Below, piece by piece: positions 63,098-64,000 of a stretch of DNA of 64,000 nucleotides (position 1 is its first letter; the number at the start of each line of letters is the position of its first letter). The stretch is from positions 682,001-746,000 of the forward strand of contig NZ_LRUE01000015.1 of the NCBI RefSeq assembly GCF_001550135.1, given 5' to 3'. The position numbers were made by a program, and so were the translations under genes. The notes beneath the pieces were generated by a model. That model saw nothing but the letters and a program-made list of their open reading frames with translations, was not told the DNA's origin and did not search any database. This DNA is from Pseudoalteromonas shioyasakiensis. GTDB taxonomy: Bacteria > Pseudomonadota > Gammaproteobacteria > Enterobacterales > Alteromonadaceae.

Positions 63098-64000
63098 ATG
63101 CTTCCCGTGATCGCTCTTGTTGGGCGACCCAATGTGGGCAAATCCACATTATTTAACCGTTTAACACGTACTCGTGACGCCCTCGTAGCCGACTTTCCAG
63201 GCTTAACACGAGATAGAAAATATGGCCAAGCTGATTACGATGGCTATGAATTTATCGTGGTAGACACGGGTGGTATTGACGGTTCTGAGCAAGGTATCGA
63301 AACTGAAATGGCTGAGCAATCGCTACTAGCGATTGAAGAAGCCGATATCGTGCTATTTTTAGTTGATGCCCGCGCAGGTATGACTGCCGCAGACCAAGCG
63401 ATTGCTAACCACCTTCGTAAACAACAAAAGAAATGTTTTGTTGTGGCAAACAAAGTTGATGGCATTGATGCAGATTCATACTGTGCAGAGTTCTACCAGC
63501 TAAGCTTAGGCGACGTACATCACATTGCAGCGGCTCACGGCCGTGGTATCACGCAATTACTTGAAACAACTCTACAGCCTGTTATTGCAGAACTTGCAGG
63601 CGAAGCTGAAGAGCTTGAAGAAAGTGATGACGAATTAGTTGATCTTTACAGCGAAGATGAAGAAGGCGAAGACAACCAGCAAGCCTTTGCTGACAAACCA
63701 GTAAAGCTTGCTATTATCGGTCGCCCTAACGTTGGTAAGTCAACACTTACAAACCGTATCTTAGGTGAAGAACGTGTAATCGTTTACGATATGCCGGGTA
63801 CAACCCGTGACTCTATCTATATTCCGATGACACGTAACGACAAAGAGTACATTCTTATTGATACTGCGGGTGTTCGTAAGCGTAAGAAAGTAAGCGATGT
63901 TGTAGAAAAATTCTCTGTGATCAAAACCCTTAAAGCGATTGAAGACGCTAACGTGGTATTGCTTGTGGTTGATGCGCGCGAAGGTATTTCTGATCAAGAT
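63098..64000 (+). CDS. der: GTPase Der (EngA), 3' end outside window
   Basis: Ribosome-assembly GTPase with two G domains; the first 301 codons are inside. GD1: [13 protein letters not shown] (G1), FPGLTRD (G2), DTGG (G3), NKVDG (G4). An acidic linker ([20 protein letters not shown]) leads to GD2: [13 protein letters not shown] and DTAG. Der supports 50S subunit maturation. GAGG lies 6 nt before the ATG. The frame is open to the last base of the window. Confidence 0.97.
   Translation, partial: MLPVIALVGRPNVGKSTLFNRLTRTRDALVADFPGLTRDRKYGQADYDGYEFIVVDTGGIDGSEQGIETEMAEQSLLAIEEADIVLFLVDARAGMTAADQAIANHLRKQQKKCFVVANKVDGIDADSYCAEFYQLSLGDVHHIAAAHGRGITQLLETTLQPVIAELAGEAEELEESDDELVDLYSEDEEGEDNQQAFADKPVKLAIIGRPNVGKSTLTNRILGEERVIVYDMPGTTRDSIYIPMTRNDKEYILIDTAGVRKRKKVSDVVEKFSVIKTLKAIEDANVVLLVVDAREGISDQD

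Noticed and set aside
1..64000. tRNA genes, rRNA genes, riboswitches, prophage or transposase genes
   Set aside because: Looked for by eye on both strands; no cloverleaf, conserved rRNA segment, known riboswitch core, phage structural gene or DDE/tyrosine recombinase motif was seen. A profile search could still find a small one.

Overview
The window looks like a chromosomal segment of a marine gammaproteobacterium of the order Alteromonadales, most likely Pseudoalteromonas or a close relative. The base composition is moderately AT-rich. The right end carries the conserved gammaproteobacterial order ndk, rlmN, pilF/pilW, rodZ, ispG, hisS, yfgM, bamB, der. Many chemoreceptors, secreted proteases and lipoproteins suit a particle-degrading marine bacterium. 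The genus is inferred from gene order and protein character, not from any search. No tRNA or rRNA gene, CRISPR array, integrase or transposase was recognised.

Layout. 0-4.4 kb: a GMC oxidoreductase broken by a -1 frameshift, a divergent ohr/ohrR peroxide-resistance pair with palindromic operators, a quinone-oxidoreductase-like MDR protein, and a cluster of REP-like intergenic repeats. 4.4-18.7 kb: two overlapping tiny genes, astB with a GNAT acetyltransferase, a Cache chemoreceptor, a DUF4382 lipoprotein, PAS-PAS chemoreceptors, a carboxylesterase, a cysteine-free sirtuin overlapping a secreted Kelch protein, and the yfhL ferredoxin downstream of a perfect FNR-type box. 18.7-22.7 kb: a patch of orphan minus-strand genes with at least one attC-like hairpin, lying between two directly repeated PAS-PAS chemoreceptor paralogues.

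23-27 kb: cytochrome b561, a small DUF2061 protein, and a translationally coupled ferredoxin reductase-fatty acid desaturase pair with a FabR/DesT-type operator just before the start. 27-41 kb: a region rich in redox and electrophile functions and their regulators: an HxlR regulator divergent from mdaB-peroxiredoxin-cupin-ltrA, a fused aldo-keto reductase/MDR protein, an RclC-like DUF417 protein, three AraC regulators, LysE and EamA exporters, an Rrf2 regulator, tandem alpha/beta hydrolases and a membrane-anchored flavodoxin. 41-46 kb: a large MASE3-PAS-GAF-GGDEF-EAL protein and the tRNA hydroxylation protein TrhP. 46-54 kb: a secreted proteolysis region with a subtilisin interrupted by one in-frame amber codon, a companion lipoprotein, and a metzincin-like metalloprotease with two secreted partners. 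54-64 kb: housekeeping genes, with pilF carrying an unusual LysM extension and der running off the right edge.

The most notable points are the amber-interrupted subtilisin, the frameshifted oxidoreductase whose break sits on a dnaX-type slippery heptamer, the attC-like element among orphan genes, the AKR-MDR fusion beside a luciferase-family gene remnant, the phased direct repeats upstream of the hydrolases, and the FabR-like and FNR-like sites.
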